From the NCBI GenBank assembly GCA_034698045.1, contig JAQGAU010000061.1, forward strand, positions 1 to 46,919: a stretch of 46,919 nt of DNA, in the 5' to 3' direction. Under the pieces are notes generated by a model. That model saw nothing but the letters and a program-made list of their open reading frames with translations. It made no database searches and had not been told where the DNA came from. Made by a program: the position numbers and the translations under genes. Origin of the DNA: Paramacrobiotus richtersi (lineage: Eukaryota; Tardigrada; Eutardigrada; Parachela; Macrobiotidae). This document shows positions 33,895 to 43,928 of this stretch, piece by piece. The stretch's first letter is position 1. Each line of letters starts with the position of its first letter.

Positions 33895-35380
33895 CTAAAC
33901 GGTACTAAGGTTATAATGTGTCTTGAGTGTTTTTATCAATATGTTCTCAAGCTGATGCACATCTTCCGGGTTCAGACTTCCTTCTTCCAGCTGCCAGATT
34001 AGCAGAAGGTAAGTTACAATAACTCCGACAAGCTACAAAATAGAATAAAACGTCAACTGCAGCATAAAGCATCCGCAACCATTTGGCTAAAAGACTGACG
34101 AAAATATAAGTGCATTATTCGCTACATCCTATACACACATTACCGTAGCAATGAACGCGCGATTGACAACGACCACCCCGGCTAAGGATATTCCGAGGTT
34201 TGCAGTTCGTAAACGGTTTATTCGAGCAGTTATGCGACGATGCAGGTCGATGTTGATTTCGTGTTTCGTTATCAGGAATTCTTCTAACACGGGAACAAGA
34301 TCTTGTGCCTGGGTAAATAACAATGGTGCAGATGCATGGTAAATCTTAATTATTTACGTATTCCGATACGTAGTGTACCGTGGTACAAATACATACCTTC
34401 TCATTGACATAGATGAATATCCATGTTCGCATGGTAATATCCGTTAGTATCTGTATCAAATACAATGAATTTAGTAGAATTTCGGGAGAAGAAAGGCGGC
34501 TTTTGATTGTTAGAAGCCCCAGGAAATCAGCACCATAGCGCAGCAGTGTCACGATCGACAGAATTCCGTCGAGCTTAATAAACTGCTTCTCGAGCTCGAA
34601 ATGTTGGATCACTTTGTGGTCGATCAGTCTGCTTATCGTTCTTGTATCTGGTTTATTTTCATCGATACGCTGAACTGATTCAAGCTGTGATTTGATACTT
34701 TTGAAAATCATGGCGTATACAACGCATATCATTAAGATCAAACATTGCCCGATTTTGTCGGCGAAAATACAAAGAAGATTGCATGCTAGCCCAAAAAGGT
34801 TAAGTCCGTTGACAGCATGCATGGTTACTGAACGATTGGGACACTTGTGAAAGTAGTTGCAGATGACGGAGGTGTACATGTTTTGTGTTGGGAGCATGTG
34901 AGACATGCTCCATCCGTATCCGAAACAAACAGAAACGGTATATACTGACAGTGCGCTCACTAGGCAGGTGAGTAGTTTATGATGTCTGTAGAACAAAAAC
35001 GCTCTGTTGACTGCGAGCACTTTGCTGAGCAGAGCCATGAGCTCATTGTATCTAAATGTTAGGTAAATCGCGCCGAATACCATTGCAGCCTGCCCTTGAA
35101 TCGTGGCCGCCGCTATCAAAACATCCTCAGTGGAACTCGTAATGCCGTTTGGACGGTACAGTAACTGATCAGCTATTATGTAGCTGGAACTAATCATCGA
35201 ATTGATAAATAACCAGATGGTCCATATTTTCATCAGCAGGCGAGATAAAGTACCAGGAATGTTGGCTCTCACACTGGGATCAGCGAGTCCAAAATTTCCC
35301 CAGCCTGCGATTCGCAGTATCACTTTCCAAGGAAACAAAAGGCTCTCTACAGAAACAGATGCGCTGCCACGCTTATACAT
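33895..35380 (-). CDS. GR-family chemoreceptor J
   Basis: Three phase-0 exons: 35380-34397, 34308-34144 and 34032-33895, giving 428 residues. The ATG at 35380 (MYKRGSASVSVESL) is chosen because it aligns with the start of receptor I; the frame stays open up to 35518 without similarity. Exon 1 (328 codons) is multi-pass, with ILRIAGWGNFGL, GITSSTEDVLIAAATIQGQAA, LLCIFADKIGQCLILMICVVYAM and WIFIYVNEK at the splice. Exon 2 ends GISLAGVVVVNRAFIAT, and exon 3 starts LVGVIVTYLLLIWQL. Exon 2 and exon 3 lengths are identical to those of receptor I, and I and J lie head-to-tail, so they arose by recent tandem duplication. Likely a functional 7TM chemoreceptor. Confidence 0.83.
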
Positions 35381-36080
35381 CGTTGAAGATATTGTCATTG
35401 ATTTGTGAGCATTAAAATCTTGATCGAACGTAGAAAGGTGACACTGCGAACGAGGATGTTGATTCCGCAAGCTACACGATATGGCAGCCGTTATGTGCAC
35501 ACACCGAGCGGAACACAATATTACTGAGTTTAGAGATACTGTTTGGTAGGTAAAGTTGTAGTGTAAGCGCTATGTAAACTAAAAATGGCGCTCTAACAAC
35601 TGGGATCGTTTATTGAACGACTATGGGAGTGCTGCATCTGTAGTTTTTGTGATAGAGCTTCCTAGAAGAGATGTAACAGTGAGTGTATCGTTGATCTATT
35701 CCTGCGCATCGCAAATTAGATGACGAGGCATTTGGCTACGTAAAACATTAGCGCATCGAGCCACACTACCATTTAATTTGTTAGCAGTTACCGTAACATT
35801 GAGGATTGATACTCCAGCGATCGGTATCTGGATCTAATTACAGTGGGTTCATCAAGCACGCCTCCCGCTTTCGTCCATTAAACTAAAAGAGTTGTTGCTG
35901 AAACGCTGTGGCTGAAGACAAACGAACAAAAATAAGTTAATATTTTTTGTGGTTGGTTGGGTGGTCTTCGCCTTATTTCTTGATACAAACAATATAGAAA
36001 TCTCAATGTTCGAACTTGCCAAGTAACGATATGAGGAAAACCAAATGTTTAAAAATGTGCAGTAGTTCGAAAGGCAGTAC

Positions 36081-36111
36081 GCCTGTACAGGCGGGACAAC
36101 ATGTTGTCCCG
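36081..36111. repeat. Two abutting perfect palindromes
   Basis: GCCTGTACAGGC (36081-36092) is followed, sharing one base, by CGGGACAACATGTTGTCCCG (36092-36111). The half-site GTTGTCCCG appears again about 20 nt downstream. Confidence 0.85.
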
Positions 36112-36209
36112 TATACGCTGATGACATTCGTTGTCCCGCATATTCGGTTGAATTCTGCGAACTGGCAGGTAGCAACATCAGTAAATATCTGCGCTTACCT
36201 ATATCCATA

Positions 36210-36372
36210 TCACAAAACGTCCACAGTGCGATTTACCATAAGCGCGCCGCAATGGCACTTGACGCAATGCGCCAGTGCGATATCAAAGAATAAGAGAAGC
36301 ATGGTAAATAAGAAAAGATATCAAACGGCGATCCTATGGAACGCAATTAGAATTGCACAACGGAAGGATGCA
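36210..36372 (+). repeat. Dispersed repeat, copy 2
   Basis: Related to 30292-30450, same strand, with scattered substitutions and small indels. It lies about 830 nt upstream of the start of receptor J. Confidence 0.65.
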
Positions 36373-37902
36373 CATTTGATTACTAGTTTACTACTGTAAT
36401 TATAAGAGCTATGCTTGTCAAGAACTCTGGTAATAAGCTTTTTTATCTGGATACGATTGAATGTCACTGTTCTGGCATGAAGTGTACTGATACTGAAAAA
36501 AATTTTCTTCTGATTTTTGGATTTAATGTCATGTATATTGATGCATGGCACCTGCCATGGACCGAAATGGCCAGAGGAATAAACTTGTCTTGTCTTGTCA
36601 GTGTACTATGCTCTGCTCGGAAACATTAGTAGTGCCACGTAGTCAAAATTCGAAACGAACACCGACTGGGTAGTGTACGGGATAACGTGAGTGAGTTGCT
36701 GGACTGCAGTCATTTTAATTGCACCAATTGATTACCTAACTTACCTATGTACGTAATACTACGTATAGTGATACATCAGGTATATTAATTCAGCCCACAC
36801 TAAAAAGAAACAAGTCTGCCTTGCGGTTGCATATGATAAAGGCGGTTCGCCACGCTGAATACAGAAATTACTATTTCCGGAGCAATATTCGACCAGAATT
36901 ATGCATACTCGAATTAGGCTTCCCGGCATGGTCCTCCACGCTCCAAGGAACAAAAACCAAGTCCAAATAAGCCGATACGCTGCTACCATTAACCTCCGAT
37001 TTCTGCTGTTTACGAAATTCTGCTCTTTCCTCTACAAATTAAATAAGAATATGTGAATATATATGCTTTTGTTATTTTGATGACGCAATGCCTGCGAAAT
37101 AACAAAATGTATTACGCATTTCTCTTTTCAGGTAAGTACCAGTTTTCAATTGTTTAATTCAAACCTCAATCACGACACAAGTAAAAGTAGCGGAAGATTG
37201 CATGGCATGTCGTTGAAAACATTCAGCTGTCGTCTTAATTCCCATCTGGGCTGCTCCCAGAACGTTATCTGTATATGGTTTTTATTGGCTACTCACGGAT
37301 CGGTGATCCTGGTTTTGCAGATGCTTCAATTAAATATAGGTGGAAATGTTCCGCGGAATTTCGAGACCAAACTTGTCATCTCATGACTATTTCAAACGTA
37401 TCAGTTATTTGATACGAAAATTAGTACAAAAAGCACAGCTGCCACACGAGTGGCAAATGCAAATTGCTAGAGAGTATTTGAAATGCGCCCGAATAACGTG
37501 ATGTCTCTGGATGCATAATAATATGTCACATCGGAAACATGACACTGAAGTAAGCATTCCGGCCTTCCTGGATTAAGCTGGGATTTTCACAAATCTGTTT
37601 CGGAAAGGATATACAGGTGACGTACAGGACGTACGTAATTATGTCCTCGAAAAAGGCGAAATACAGATAATTAACAACTACGCTAAATTCTCTGCGTACT
37701 GCAGATAGGTGCAGCAAAGTTTTTTTATGCCTGCCCGACTCTGCACTGTTCATAACATTTTTTAAATATTACCTGTGAGGGGAAATCTTGCAGAAATGTT
37801 TCTTTTTTTTCGGAAATGCAGAAATTAAACACTGTGGTTTTTTTCCAAAACATTCTTTGTACTTGCTACGACAGTCTGAACAGGTGAACATATGTATGGG
37901 TT

Positions 37903-38055
37903 ATATGGTAATATAGGGTGTCCTTCAGATTACGTCATCAATGACGTCATCCTATCCCATTTTTTGCGCTGATTTTTTTTAGCTATGACCCAGGTGAGGA
38001 AAAGGTCACCGGACCAAAGTACGAATTTACTGACAAATATCGTAGAAAAAGCCGT
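37903..38055 (+). repeat. Left terminal inverted repeat of the Merlin element
   Basis: Matches the reverse complement of 40430-40584 with a few substitutions; the block TTAGCTATGACCCAGGT is identical in both. Confidence 0.85.
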
Positions 38056-38244
38056 TTTTTGTACGGTTTACGTTAAAGTACAGTCGCTGACTCATACGGC
38101 ATGCCATAAATGATGCCAAGGATAATGTGGCTATTTTGATGACCACTGGCATTTGTTTGTTTCGTTGTTTGATATTGCTTTACGATTCTGACGGTGGAAC
38201 TGTGGTTTCTCGCGTGGTTTTCTTGACTGTACCTGTACTTAATT

Positions 38245-40249
38245 ATGGCTTCTGTTAGTTTGACGACCTTAGCAAGCATTGTTAGTCCACCATTTGGTAG
38301 TCGCTGGTCTCCTGAACTGCGAGATTTGGTACGTCAGTTCGTTGGACAACATTCTGAACCGTCTCAAGGAGAACTGCACGATATTTTGGCTGAACCAGCG
38401 GATGATTCTTCGCGTATTGGATTGTCTTTGCAGAAACAACAGGATGTATCTGCCCTTGTCTTGCTGAGGGAAGTAGGGATGTGCTGTTTGGAGCGCAAGT
38501 GTCCTGGACGATCGTGCAGACAATGGATGATTTTGTCGTGGCATAACAACACGCATTACTCGTTCGTTTGCCCAAATAAATCGTGCCGTAAAAGGAAGAG
38601 TCTTTTTGAGGACACATTTCTCAGCTTCACCAAAATCGGGTTTGTCAAAGTGGTTACCATCTTTTATGAGCTGTCTTTCTGGAGATCTTATACCCAGCGA
38701 ATGATTGCGGAAAAGTGCGATATTGACGAAAAAACAGTTTCGCAGTACGCGACCTATGTTCGCGAGGCGTTAGCAGTCTTCAACGCTTATAACAACGTCA
38801 CTCTTGGAGGACCAGGGAAGAAGGTGTATCTAGACGAGGTGAGTACTTTGATCATATTCGAACAACGAACGCAGGTGTTTGCGGAGGGCGCGTAGCGCCC
38901 TCCGCATATACTGCTCGGCTTTCTTAGTTCATATTTTTTACTTTCATCATTCTGGAACAACGCACGCAAGTGTTTGCGGAGGGCGCGTAGCGCCCTCCGC
39001 AGATACTGCTCGGTTTTCTTGGTTCATATTTTTTACTTTCATAACTCTGGAACAACGCACGCAAGTGTTTGCGGAGGGCGCGTAGCGCCCTCCGCATATA
39101 CTGCTCGGTTTTCTTAACTCATATTTTTTACTTTCATCATTCTGGAACAACGCACGCAAGTGTTTGCGGAGGGCGCGCAGCGCCCTCCGCATATACTGCT
39201 CGGTTCCTTAGTTCAAATTGTTTTTCGTGTGTTGAACAACGTGCGCGCATGACTGCGGAGGGCGCGTTAGCGCCCTCCGCAGTCATGCAGCGCTGCACGC
39301 ATCACTCGCCACGGCCGCGAAGCGGCCGTGGCGGCATGCGCATAGGTAATCCGGAACAGCCGTTCTCTTGGTTCATGGTCTTTAAAAGTTTAAAAAAAAT
39401 CTTCTATCTGATTTATATTGCTGCCCTTTGTAATGTTGTACTTTCCTGCTAAAACACTTTTCTTGGTTGTTCCATTTTTTAACGGGCCCCGCCGGGCCCA
39501 CGCCTAACTCGAGTGGAGAAGTTGGCAGCTTTCGTAATATTTTGTTGTATTTGGTTTTGTTCCAGTGTTTCCTTGGGACCAAATGGAAGTACCACCGGGG
39601 AGCTCAGTCTCGTGGGCTGAAGGAGGTTGATCCTGAAACGGGCAGAAAGACGGAGAAGAAGGTGCAGATTTTGGTGCTCACGGAAGAAGGATCTGACAAA
39701 GTGGTGGTTTATCATATTGCGCACGCAAATGAGGTGACTAGTCGGCCCATTTATGAGAGGCACGTTGCTCCGGAATCGATTATCCATACGGATGGTGCCG
39801 CTGTTTATCGAAATATTCCGAAGTGGGACGGTAATTGCACGCATGACTTTGTAATTCATTGTGATGGACAGTTTTCGAAGGTGGACGAGGCAGGGACTGC
39901 GATTTCTTCAAACAGGGTTGAGGGCATGAACAGTCAGGTCAAGCGTTTTTTGCGAAAACACAATGGCTTCCAATTTTCCAGGGTATTTCTGGCACTAGAG
40001 GAGTTTATTTTTCATAAGAACGTTTCTGGTAGCGGTTCTGGGTGTGATATGAAAAGATTCATGCGTGATGTCGCAGAATACGGGATGAAAAAAATCGATA
40101 ACAGACCTGACGGAAATCATTCCTTGTACGCGCAGCAGCTAGAGAAGTGGAAAGAATTGTGTGATAATGATCTGCATACACTGGAGTCGGAATGTGACTG
40201 CCGGTCACTAAATGTTGCAGACGATCTCGACGGTGATGAAGGTGTTTAA
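38245..40249 (+). CDS. Merlin-family DDE transposase (ISXO2-like)
   Basis: Two phase-0 exons, 38245-38838 and 39566-40249, giving about 425 residues. An N-terminal zinc-ribbon-like region (CCLERKCPGRSC, then CPNKSC) is followed by a helix-turn-helix-like segment (RMIAEKCDIDEKTVSQYATYVREAL), the usual order in ISXO2/Merlin transposases. The catalytic triad is visible: D197 in VYLDE, D274 in IIHTDGA and E317 in SNRVEGMN, with KWKYHRG after the first Asp and an SQVKR segment after the Glu. The protein would cut and paste elements with matching terminal repeats. The intron falls directly after VYLDE, beside the first catalytic residue, and contains the hairpin array. No stop or frameshift was seen, so activity is possible. 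Confidence 0.85.
38839..39565 (+). repeat. Transposase intron with a 95-bp-period hairpin array
   Basis: Near-identical units place a 25-nt hairpin at 38881, 38976, 39071 and 39166, exactly 95 nt apart. A fifth, diverged copy is at 39255. Each hairpin has 11-nt arms GCGGAGGGCGC and GCGCCCTCCGC with a loop of 3-4 nt. The fifth is extended to 19-nt arms by flanking GCATGACT/AGTCATGC. A sixth, unrelated hairpin (arms CCACGGCCGC, loop GAA) is at 39309-39331. Spacers are AT-rich and contain CATATTTTTTACTTTCAT. Confidence 0.92.
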
Positions 40250-40429
40250 TTATTTGTTATTAGCGGTTTTTCATGTTGTTGTGATTTACTGATCTGTGTT
40301 AATTCGTGTTCTGTTTTATTGCGTTAATCTTACAAATGTTTGTTTCGTTTCCAGAACGATCTCTCTAGTTCATTTCTATTTATTTTTTTGTATTTATTTG
40401 TCGACTTAAATACAGTTAAAAAACAGTGA

Positions 40430-40584
40430 AAACTGCATTTTCTACAATATTCCTCAGTAAATTCGTACTTTGGTCCGGTGACCTTTTCCTTACCTGGGTC
40501 ATAGCTAAAAAAAATCAGCACAAAAAACTAAGTATTATGACGTCATTTATGACGTCATCCGAAGGACACCCTATATTACCATAT
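40430..40584 (-). repeat. Right terminal inverted repeat of the Merlin element
   Basis: Reverse complement of the left repeat. It begins about 180 nt after the transposase stop. Confidence 0.85.
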
Positions 40585-41087
40585 TACCAGAAACTGAGAC
40601 AAGCGGGTACATTGTCTAATCCGAATGTAACCAATAAAACTGCTTTGTGAAAGGCACGTTTGAAAAATACATGCATAATGACGCTGCTCAGTGCTCACAA
40701 ATAATGCAGCACTAGTCTGTACCGTACGTGTAATTGTAGACATTTGATACAAAGCAGACATGAAAATTATTAATCGTTTATGTAAAGCCTATCTACAGGA
40801 AGTCTCGAAAAACGATTGCCCTCCATCGATGCCCGGTCTGGCTGATTAAACGCATTTCCAGCTTGTCACATGACTGTTTCCGATCGGATTACATAAAGCA
40901 TACTAATTAACTATGACGTATTGCGCAAGCAGTTTCCGTTTCCCCCCATTAAAGAGACGACACATAAAAGCGGCGATATGAATCGGTCATCATCATACGA
41001 CTCTTCTGTTCAAACACATCCTCTCAAAATCCCCAGATTTGAATCAGAAGCGGTGTCTGTATTTGGTGAAACGTGCGACACAACAAA
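40585..41087. other. Upstream region of GPCR 1
   Basis: 500 nt with no gene. A TATA-like word is noted separately. Confidence 0.5.
40962..40969 (+). promoter_or_regulatory. Possible TATA box of GPCR 1
   Basis: ACATAAAA lies about 120 nt before the ATG at 41088. Sequence similarity only. Confidence 0.25.
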
Positions 41088-42116
41088 ATGAGCGTGCAAA
41101 TGAATATCGTACTTAATGATACCAACGATCAGTTTTGCCTTGTAAATTCCACGGTCGAGAACTCGACAGTCAATAATACAACATACAGCTTGGATTTTGG
41201 AACAACTGTTCTCACTGGTCTTGTGATGTTATTGACCTTTCTGACGAATGGATTCGTCCTGATTATATTTCTTGCGCACCACAAACTTCGTACGCCCTTT
41301 TCCTTTTACATCATCAACTTGCTCTTGGCAAATCTGTACCTTGCAGTTGCGCATCCATTACGCCTCATTGATAGCATGAAAACATTATGGTATCCCAAAT
41401 CGGCAGCATGCTACTATAATATCCTCAATGATTGGATCGCGAGTGCTATGCTAAGCCACGCTCATTTGTTAATCACTCTGAACCGAATATGGGCCATTAT
41501 CTTCCCGATATCCTACAAACAAAATCACACGAGGATCGCGGCCAAATGGATCTGCGCTGGATCGGCAATTTACTGCCATGCTCTTATTCTACCAGCCCTT
41601 ATAACGGATTTCGTGTACTACCATGGTCCAGAACGGAATCTAACTGTTTGTGACATTGACATGGCTGCACAGCCAGCTTACTCACATTTTCTCATTTTTG
41701 TGTTTCTTCTAATCCCGTTGTTTGTCATTTTGGGATGCTATCCCTTTTTGTACTGCAGAACTCGGGTAACACAGAAATTTAACGGGAACAAGGTATCTGA
41801 TCGGACGACAACGCATGGCGAATCGATGAATGGCGGGGAAGCGGCAAACTCGAGAAACCGGGACGGTGCCAAGAGACCGTTTTTCGTGCTGACCGTCATG
41901 ACCATGAGTGTTTTCGTTTGTTGGACGCCGACCAAGCTGGCAAATATAATAACCATGTACTATGATGCACAGTTATCGGCACTGGTGGTATTGCGACGTG
42001 TGGGAGAGTTCCTGTTCGCGTTACAATGTATAGTGGACCCGATTCTGTTTACACTGGTCCTTAGGGATCTGCGAAACGCTATTGCACAGACGTTTAGACA
42101 GATGTGCAAAGCTTAA
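41088..42116 (+). CDS. Orphan rhodopsin-like GPCR 1
   Basis: Single exon of 342 residues from the ATG at 41088. The N-terminal tail has several N-glycosylation sites (NDT, NST, NST, NTT). TM1 contains FLTNGFVL and TM2 PFSFYIINLLLANLYLA. TM3 starts after the conserved Cys (AACYY) and ends LNRIWAI in place of DRY. TM4 is IYCHALILPAL and TM5 LIPLFVILGCYPFLY. A Ser/Asn/Arg-rich third loop leads to TM6 with CWTP, and TM7 has DPILF in place of NPxxY. The second extracellular loop has the partner Cys (LTVCDID). This is a class A receptor in the plasma membrane coupling to G proteins. The ligand is unknown; chemosensory or peptide roles are both possible. It is the first of three tandem paralogues. 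Confidence 0.85.
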   Translation: MSVQMNIVLNDTNDQFCLVNSTVENSTVNNTTYSLDFGTTVLTGLVMLLTFLTNGFVLIIFLAHHKLRTPFSFYIINLLLANLYLAVAHPLRLIDSMKTLWYPKSAACYYNILNDWIASAMLSHAHLLITLNRIWAIIFPISYKQNHTRIAAKWICAGSAIYCHALILPALITDFVYYHGPERNLTVCDIDMAAQPAYSHFLIFVFLLIPLFVILGCYPFLYCRTRVTQKFNGNKVSDRTTTHGESMNGGEAANSRNRDGAKRPFFVLTVMTMSVFVCWTPTKLANIITMYYDAQLSALVVLRRVGEFLFALQCIVDPILFTLVLRDLRNAIAQTFRQMCKA

Positions 42117-42857
42117 ATACGTGCAGCTGGTGTGGGAAAAACCAAACGATCGTATGTATTGTGTCATCTCATAAACCACTGTCTGGAAAACTCATTACGT
42201 TTGTGTTACAGGTAAGCAGCTTGCTATCCGTTTTCTAAGCACAAGTTGCACAACTCGAAGTTCGAAGACAGAAACAAACCATCGGATTAGCTGCTGCAAA
42301 TGTTGTGTATCCTAAGAATCCGTTTTTCCCGTGGCCAGATGGTGGAACAATGTGCCAAGAAGAACGGATAATAATTATTAAAAAACGTACATGTTTCAAA
42401 CTGACATCTCCACATGTTCTACGTACGCTAAAACTAGGATCGCACAGAGTGTTTTAATGTTGTCAGCCGGATCGCTTGCTTCAGAAATAAATGAAACTAA
42501 CTGTTTTAAGATGCATTGTGTTACCTTACTTAGAGTGTGTACATTGCAACGAAGGTCTGATCCATATTGATCACGACGTCAGGGAATTTGCACAAACTGC
42601 GGTGCGCAAGGGATTTGAATGGAGATCTTGTTCCCTAAAGGACACGGCTGTGCCCTTTGTACATTCCGTTCAGAGAGAAATATACAGTTCATCAGTATGT
42701 GTACATTGTTCTAGTCACAGACTCACAGCAGATGCTGGCCATGAACCTAATGCCAGCAGATCAAGCAAAAGAGGAGCACTTTTCACCATGGCAGTAGCAA
42801 TACACTTGTTATGTACTAGTAGTACAGTATAAATTATCTTTCAGCTCGGGAAATACA
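42117..42857. other. Intergenic gap between GPCR 1 and GPCR 2
   Basis: A 113-codon frame at 42491-42832 has no motif and is probably chance. The 3' part may be a promoter or 5' UTR, possibly with a splice acceptor (TTATCTTTCAG) just before the ATG. Confidence 0.5.
42828..42835 (+). promoter_or_regulatory. Possible TATA box of GPCR 2
   Basis: TATAAATT is 23-30 nt before the ATG. It is close, so it may be fortuitous; an alternative is a 5' UTR intron ending at the following TTTCAG. Confidence 0.2.
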
Positions 42858-43901
42858 ATGAGCTACGGAGATTATGGTTCAAACGATACGCAACCGTATG
42901 CTTACTATCAGCGAAATAACTGGACATCGGCTAACGAAACTCTGCCGGTACACATTGATTACGGGAACGATATCTTCAACGCATGTATTATGTGCATGAC
43001 TTTTTTAACCAATGGATTCATTTTACTGGTTTTTGTCACTCACAGAGAACTTCGTACACCGTTTTCCTTCTACGTTATGAATCTGCTGTGCTGTAATATT
43101 TATGCAGTAACTGCCAATCCTCTTCGTATCATCGATAGCAGGAACACAGAATGGTTTCCCAAAACACGCGCATGCTTATTTTTTATCTTGGACGACTGGA
43201 TTGGAAGTGCCATGATGGAACACGCCCACTTATTAGTAACACTGAACAGAATCTGGGCTATTGTACTTCCAATATCCTACAAACACTTCCATTCAAAAAC
43301 CGTCGCTATGAGTCTCTGTGTTGTTTCCGTTGTGTACTGTCACGCAGCTATTTTCCCGCTCCTTTTGATTGACTTTCAGTACCATCGCGGTGCAGATTTA
43401 ACAACCACCATCTGCGAAATTGATGTCGATGCACAAAGGGACTACACTCGCTTCCTGATAGCAGTCATTTATCAAGCCCCTATGCTTGTAATTTTAAGCG
43501 CGTACCCTTTTCTATACTGGAAGCAACGTACTGGTCGAAAAGCAATCAGAAAACCAGCGATAACTCCTGCTTCAACCGAAGCCGGCCGACCAGCTGCTAC
43601 AAGTACGACGAATGCTATCAGACGTACGAATAGCTCAAAAAGACCGTTTCTGTTACTAACCGTTACGACAACGAGTGTGCTGATCTGCTGGACTCCAAGT
43701 AAAGTTTCTAATTGGATTTGGTTATCCCAAAATGTGCACTATGAGACGTGGATACAGTTGCGATCGGTTGGAGATGTGTTTTACACACTGCAGTGCGTGA
43801 TTGATCCTATACCGCTAACACTGGTTCTAACGGATTTACGGGCAGTTGTTGGAAATATTTTGAAGCAATTCTGGGCTATGATTTCTAAAGGGCACTTCTG
43901 A
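42858..43901 (+). CDS. Orphan rhodopsin-like GPCR 2
   Basis: Single exon of 347 residues, paralogous along its length to GPCR 1 and 3. It has FLTNGFILL in TM1, PFSFYVMNLL in TM2, LNRIWAIVLPISYK at the end of TM3, a third loop rich in Ala, Thr and Arg, CWTPSK in TM6 and DPIPLTL in TM7. Sites for N-glycosylation lie at NDT, NWT and NET in the tail. It differs from the other two at several otherwise shared places, for instance TTTSVLICWTP against MTMSVFICWTP, so it is the most diverged of the three. A 27-nt tandem duplication overlaps and follows the stop. Confidence 0.83.
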   Translation: MSYGDYGSNDTQPYAYYQRNNWTSANETLPVHIDYGNDIFNACIMCMTFLTNGFILLVFVTHRELRTPFSFYVMNLLCCNIYAVTANPLRIIDSRNTEWFPKTRACLFFILDDWIGSAMMEHAHLLVTLNRIWAIVLPISYKHFHSKTVAMSLCVVSVVYCHAAIFPLLLIDFQYHRGADLTTTICEIDVDAQRDYTRFLIAVIYQAPMLVILSAYPFLYWKQRTGRKAIRKPAITPASTEAGRPAATSTTNAIRRTNSSKRPFLLLTVTTTSVLICWTPSKVSNWIWLSQNVHYETWIQLRSVGDVFYTLQCVIDPIPLTLVLTDLRAVVGNILKQFWAMISKGHF

Positions 43902-43928
43902 GCTATGATTTCTGGAGGGCACTTCTGA
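43875..43928 (+). repeat. 27-nt tandem duplication over the GPCR 2 stop codon
   Basis: Two adjacent 27-nt units, each starting GCTATGATTTCT and ending GGGCACTTCTGA, differ at two positions. The first encodes the last residues and stop of GPCR 2; the second lies in the 3' UTR. Confidence 0.9.

Larger units (their letters stand above)
35381..37902. other. Intergenic region between receptor J and the transposon
   Basis: No supported gene. It holds palindromes at 36081-36111 and a repeat at 36210-36372. A minus-strand frame at 36759-36989 is hydrophobic and Trp-rich but has no family motif. Confidence 0.45.
37903..40584 (+). mobile_element. Merlin/ISXO2-type DNA transposon
   Basis: A 2.7-kb element with terminal inverted repeats of about 150 nt (37903-38055 and 40430-40584) surrounding one transposase gene. 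The ends read ATATGGTAATATAGGGTGTCC in both orientations (split here as ATATGGTAATAT plus AGGGTGTCC). Inside each repeat are two TGACGTCA words and a well-conserved block around GGTCACCGGACCAAAG. I could not assign a target-site duplication, because the inverted similarity runs to or past the expected insertion point. Given the open transposase, the element may be young. Confidence 0.85.

Noticed and set aside
13275..35380. Classifying the three-exon multi-pass proteins as rhodopsin-like GPCRs
   Set aside because: They lack DRY, CWxP and NPxxY equivalents and have the GR-type C-terminal signature and intron position.
36759..36989. Minus-strand 76-codon hydrophobic frame as a receptor remnant
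   Set aside because: Trp-rich and hydrophobic but without any alignable motif of the GR or GPCR families and without matching splice signals.
38839..39565. CRISPR-like array of regularly spaced repeats
   Set aside because: Spacing is regular, but the whole 95-nt unit is repeated, spacer included, and it lies in an intron of a eukaryotic transposase. It is a tandem repeat with hairpins.
37890..40600. Target-site duplication of the Merlin element
   Set aside because: The flanks are inverted, not direct, copies of each other at every boundary tried, so I could not name a duplication.
42491..42832. 113-codon frame between GPCR 1 and 2
   Set aside because: No signal peptide, no motif and no similarity to neighbours; likely a chance frame.
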